Below, piece by piece: positions 62,482-64,000 of a stretch of 64,000 bases of DNA (positions within the stretch are counted from its first letter, which is position 1; every line of letters begins with the position of its first letter). A program made the position numbers and the translations under genes. The notes below the pieces were generated by a model that was not told where the DNA came from, ran no database searches, and was given only the letters and a program-made list of their open reading frames with translations. This DNA comes from Nocardiopsis exhalans (GTDB taxonomy: Bacteria; Actinomycetota; Actinomycetes; Streptosporangiales; Streptosporangiaceae). The stretch spans positions 1-64,000 of the forward strand of contig NZ_CP099838.1 in assembly GCF_024134545.1 (NCBI RefSeq), in the 5' to 3' direction.

Positions 62482-62808
62482 TCAGCCGCCGTCGGTGCTG
62501 CGGTCCAGGGTCTGCTCCACCAGGGCGACGGTCGCGCCGGGCCAGTTCGCTCGGGCGGCCTCCAGGGCCTCGGTGGGGCTGTCGGCGCGGACGGCGTCGG
62601 TGATCTCGTCGTCGCGCCACACCACGCGGACGGGGTGTTCGCTGCGGGGGTCGGTCGCGTAGTCGTAGGTGTCGTTTCCCTGGCGGTCGACTCCGCAGGT
62701 GGTGCACACCCACGCCGTGTTGGCCACGTAGGTGTCGCATCCGGTGCACCGCCACGTCGGGGCGGTCCGGGGCTCCGGAGCAGGGGCCGGGCTGGTCGGG
62801 TGCTGCAT
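62482..62808 (-). CDS. zinc-ribbon protein (108 aa)
   Basis: Two CxxC pairs, RCTGCDTYV and VCTTCGVDR, near residues 20-40, form a zinc ribbon; the rest has strands (HPVRVVWRDDEITDAVRA) and helices (TEALEAARANWPGATVALVE). ATG 62808 with AGAGAGGA upstream. Small ribbons often bind nucleic acid. Confidence 0.72.
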   Translation of the reverse strand: MQHPTSPAPAPEPRTAPTWRCTGCDTYVANTAWVCTTCGVDRQGNDTYDYATDPRSEHPVRVVWRDDEITDAVRADSPTEALEAARANWPGATVALVEQTLDRSTDGG

Positions 62809-62850
62809 GGTGGTTCCTCTCTGCTGGGTGGTCGGGGGCGGGCGGCCCCG

Positions 62851-62870
62851 CCCCCCCCCCCCGGGGGGGG
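62851..62870. repeat. C12G8 homopolymer tract
   Basis: Twelve C then eight G between two genes. Likely to vary in length by slippage, or to be a sequencing weak point. Confidence 0.8.
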
Positions 62871-62895
62871 CTTCAACGCTGTGGCCGCTACTCCT

Positions 62896-63021
62896 CTACC
62901 CCTCGTTCTCCGCGTCGGCCTCGCGGATCAGGTCGGCGCAGCTGGGCCCGCCGCCGTAGGTGTTGGTGCACGGAGGCCCGCCGGTGGGCGCTCCGCAGTT
63001 CTCGCACTCTCCTGCTGACAT
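62896..63021 (-). CDS. tiny zinc-ribbon-like protein (41 aa)
   Basis: MSAGECENCGAPTGGPPCTN then TYGGGPSCADLIREADAENE. Four Cys in CxxC and two later positions suggest one zinc site. ATG 63021 has AGAGGAAG at 2-9 nt upstream, TAG stop at 62896. Coding bias fits. Confidence 0.66.
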   Translation of the reverse strand: MSAGECENCGAPTGGPPCTNTYGGGPSCADLIREADAENEG

Positions 63022-63078
63022 GCTCTTCCTCTTTTTTCTCTGGGTGGGGGCGGGAGCGGGTGCTCCCGCTCGGGTGGT

Positions 63079-63840
63079 CTAGGGCCGATCCTGGGCGTCG
63101 GCGGGCGGGTCCCACTGGTCGATGCCGGCCAGGACCAGGGCGTTGATGTCGCCGCGGGTGCCCTCGGGCAGGGTGGCGGCCGCGGCCAGGACGTGGTGGG
63201 CGGCTTCGGCGGCCTCGCGCGGGGCGGCGGCCAGTCCGTCGGCGGCTCCGGCGAACGCGGGGTCTGCGGTCCAGGCGCGCAGGTCAGCACCGGTGACCTG
63301 GTCGTAGCGTGCGGCCAGCAGCAGCGCGCCGAGCACCTCGGCGGCCTGGGCGGCCAGGTAGGGGCTGGCGGGTTCCTGGGTGGTGGCGGCCTCGACCAGG
63401 GCGCGGGCGCGCTTGGTGTGCGCGGGCAGGGTCGGGGCCACGGGCAGCGCGGTGTCCGGGATGCCGAGCCGCTCGATCAGCCTGCTCTGGCGCTTCTGGG
63501 AGGTGGCCCCTCCGGCGTGGCCGCGCAGGGCGGCGATGTCGTCCCAGGAAACACCGTCCTGGACGTACTGGGCGGCGGTGAGGATCACCTCGGCGTGCTC
63601 GATCCCGGTGTGGGCGTCGCTGATCAGCACGGTGGCGGCATCCAGTTCCTGCCGGGTCACGGGCGCGGCGGCGAACTCCTCGGCCGGGCTGCGGCTGAGG
63701 TCGGCGGCCAGGCGGGCCACGGCGAGCGCGGCGAACACGTGCGGGGCGCTGGTTCCGGCCTGGGCGGGCAGGTCGGGGTAGCGCGCGGTCAGGATGCGCA
63801 CGGCGTCGTCGGTGGTGAGGCGGTCGGTTCTGCTGGTCAC
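63079..63840 (-). CDS. helical protein (253 aa)
   Basis: Unrecognised, mainly helical: TTDDAVRILTARYPDLPAQA, APHVFAALAVARLAADLSRS, a central VSWDDIAALRGHAGGATSQK with possible helix-turn-helix, and a long helical end. It might bind DNA, as WDDIAxLRG is similar to a recognition helix seen in small actinomycete regulators. ATG 63840 without a clear site. Confidence 0.68.
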   Translation of the reverse strand: MTSRTDRLTTDDAVRILTARYPDLPAQAGTSAPHVFAALAVARLAADLSRSPAEEFAAAPVTRQELDAATVLISDAHTGIEHAEVILTAAQYVQDGVSWDDIAALRGHAGGATSQKRQSRLIERLGIPDTALPVAPTLPAHTKRARALVEAATTQEPASPYLAAQAAEVLGALLLAARYDQVTGADLRAWTADPAFAGAADGLAAAPREAAEAAHHVLAAAATLPEGTRGDINALVLAGIDQWDPPADAQDRP

Positions 63841-63864
63841 GGTGGTCCTGTCGTGGTGGTCGGG

Positions 63865-63891
63865 GGTGCCGCCGGGACGGTCGGCGGCACC
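63865..63891. terminator. hairpin terminator
   Basis: GGTGCCGCCG-GGACGGT-CGGCGGCACC, perfect 10-bp stem, 11 nt past the stop of the partial gene at 63902. Confidence 0.8.
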
Positions 63892-63901
63892 GGTCGGGCG
63901 C

Positions 63902-64000
63902 TCAGTAGCTGAGCCATCCCTCGGCGGCCAGGGCGGTGGGGGTGGGCAGGGCCTGGAACTCCTCGTTCGTGGCGCCGGCCGGGTTGGTGAGCACCGCGTA
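63902..64000 (-). CDS. partial CDS at the right edge (C-terminal 32 aa)
   Basis: Continues beyond the window. The visible end is YAVLTNPAGATNEEFQALPT then PTALAAEGWLSY. Same direction and coding bias as its neighbours; identity cannot be stated. Confidence 0.6.
   Translation of the reverse strand, partial: YAVLTNPAGATNEEFQALPTPTALAAEGWLSY

Overview
The window is very GC-rich (about 70% by eye) with strong G/C bias at third codon positions, GTG and TTG starts, and regulator families typical of mycelial actinomycetes: XRE/DUF5753 + DUF397 pairs, a DUF574-type methyltransferase and an XRE-TPR protein. It reads as part of a large conjugative plasmid or conjugative element of an actinomycete, perhaps Nocardiopsis-like; the genus is a guess. 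It has a replication initiator with a primase-polymerase-like core, a ParA/ribbon-helix-helix partition module with an iteron array, a MobF relaxase, a coupling-protein-like gene and a Gram-positive (Tcp-type) type IV secretion set. No integrase, tRNA or rRNA was recognised.

Layout. 0.1-4.4 kb: an unknown gene and a DEDDh exonuclease that share a palindromic upstream site, a PP2C-like phosphatase and an unknown. 4.4-10 kb: a regulator island (histidine-kinase-like ATPase, XRE/DUF5753, DUF397, orphan DUF5753, methyltransferase, XRE-TPR). 10.2-12 kb: partition operon and putative centromere. 12.3-18 kb: small zinc-ribbon genes, then a rightward transfer operon (ribbon-helix-helix, DUF2637-like membrane/coiled-coil protein, TraG/VirD4-like protein, partner). 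18.1-25.4 kb: a 2,251-residue relaxase-primase-helicase fusion, with a hairpin-rich oriT candidate just upstream. 25.9-26.6 kb: NERD-domain membrane protein.

26.7-39.2 kb is the most unusual stretch. Nineteen small leftward genes, nearly all unrecognised, form an array. Seventeen have the same 5' leader (hairpin with loop ACCGACACC, then CGCCCACAC and a ribosome binding site), and an eighteenth leader copy marks the distal end. Eleven leaders belong to a repeated cassette of about 140 bp that supplies, in the direction of transcription, a terminator, a small palindrome, a TATACT promoter and the leader. The genes point toward the relaxase and oriT candidate, as expected of a plasmid leading region whose genes are read from the incoming strand. 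I infer a co-regulated early-entry (establishment) regulon.

39.2-48 kb: an antitoxin/PIN-like pair, small DNA-binding proteins, an HNH protein, an operon with a KfrA-like coiled-coil protein and an orphan DUF5706/Pycsar-effector-like membrane protein, and the replication initiator. 48.4-59.7 kb: the secretion genes (two-TM small protein, MinD-like ATPase, VirB6-like channel protein, transglycosylase/M15-like hydrolase, lipoprotein, VirB4-like ATPase, TcpE, TcpC, CAP protein). 59.7-64 kb: an NrtR-like regulator and small leftward accessory genes, the last cut by the window edge.
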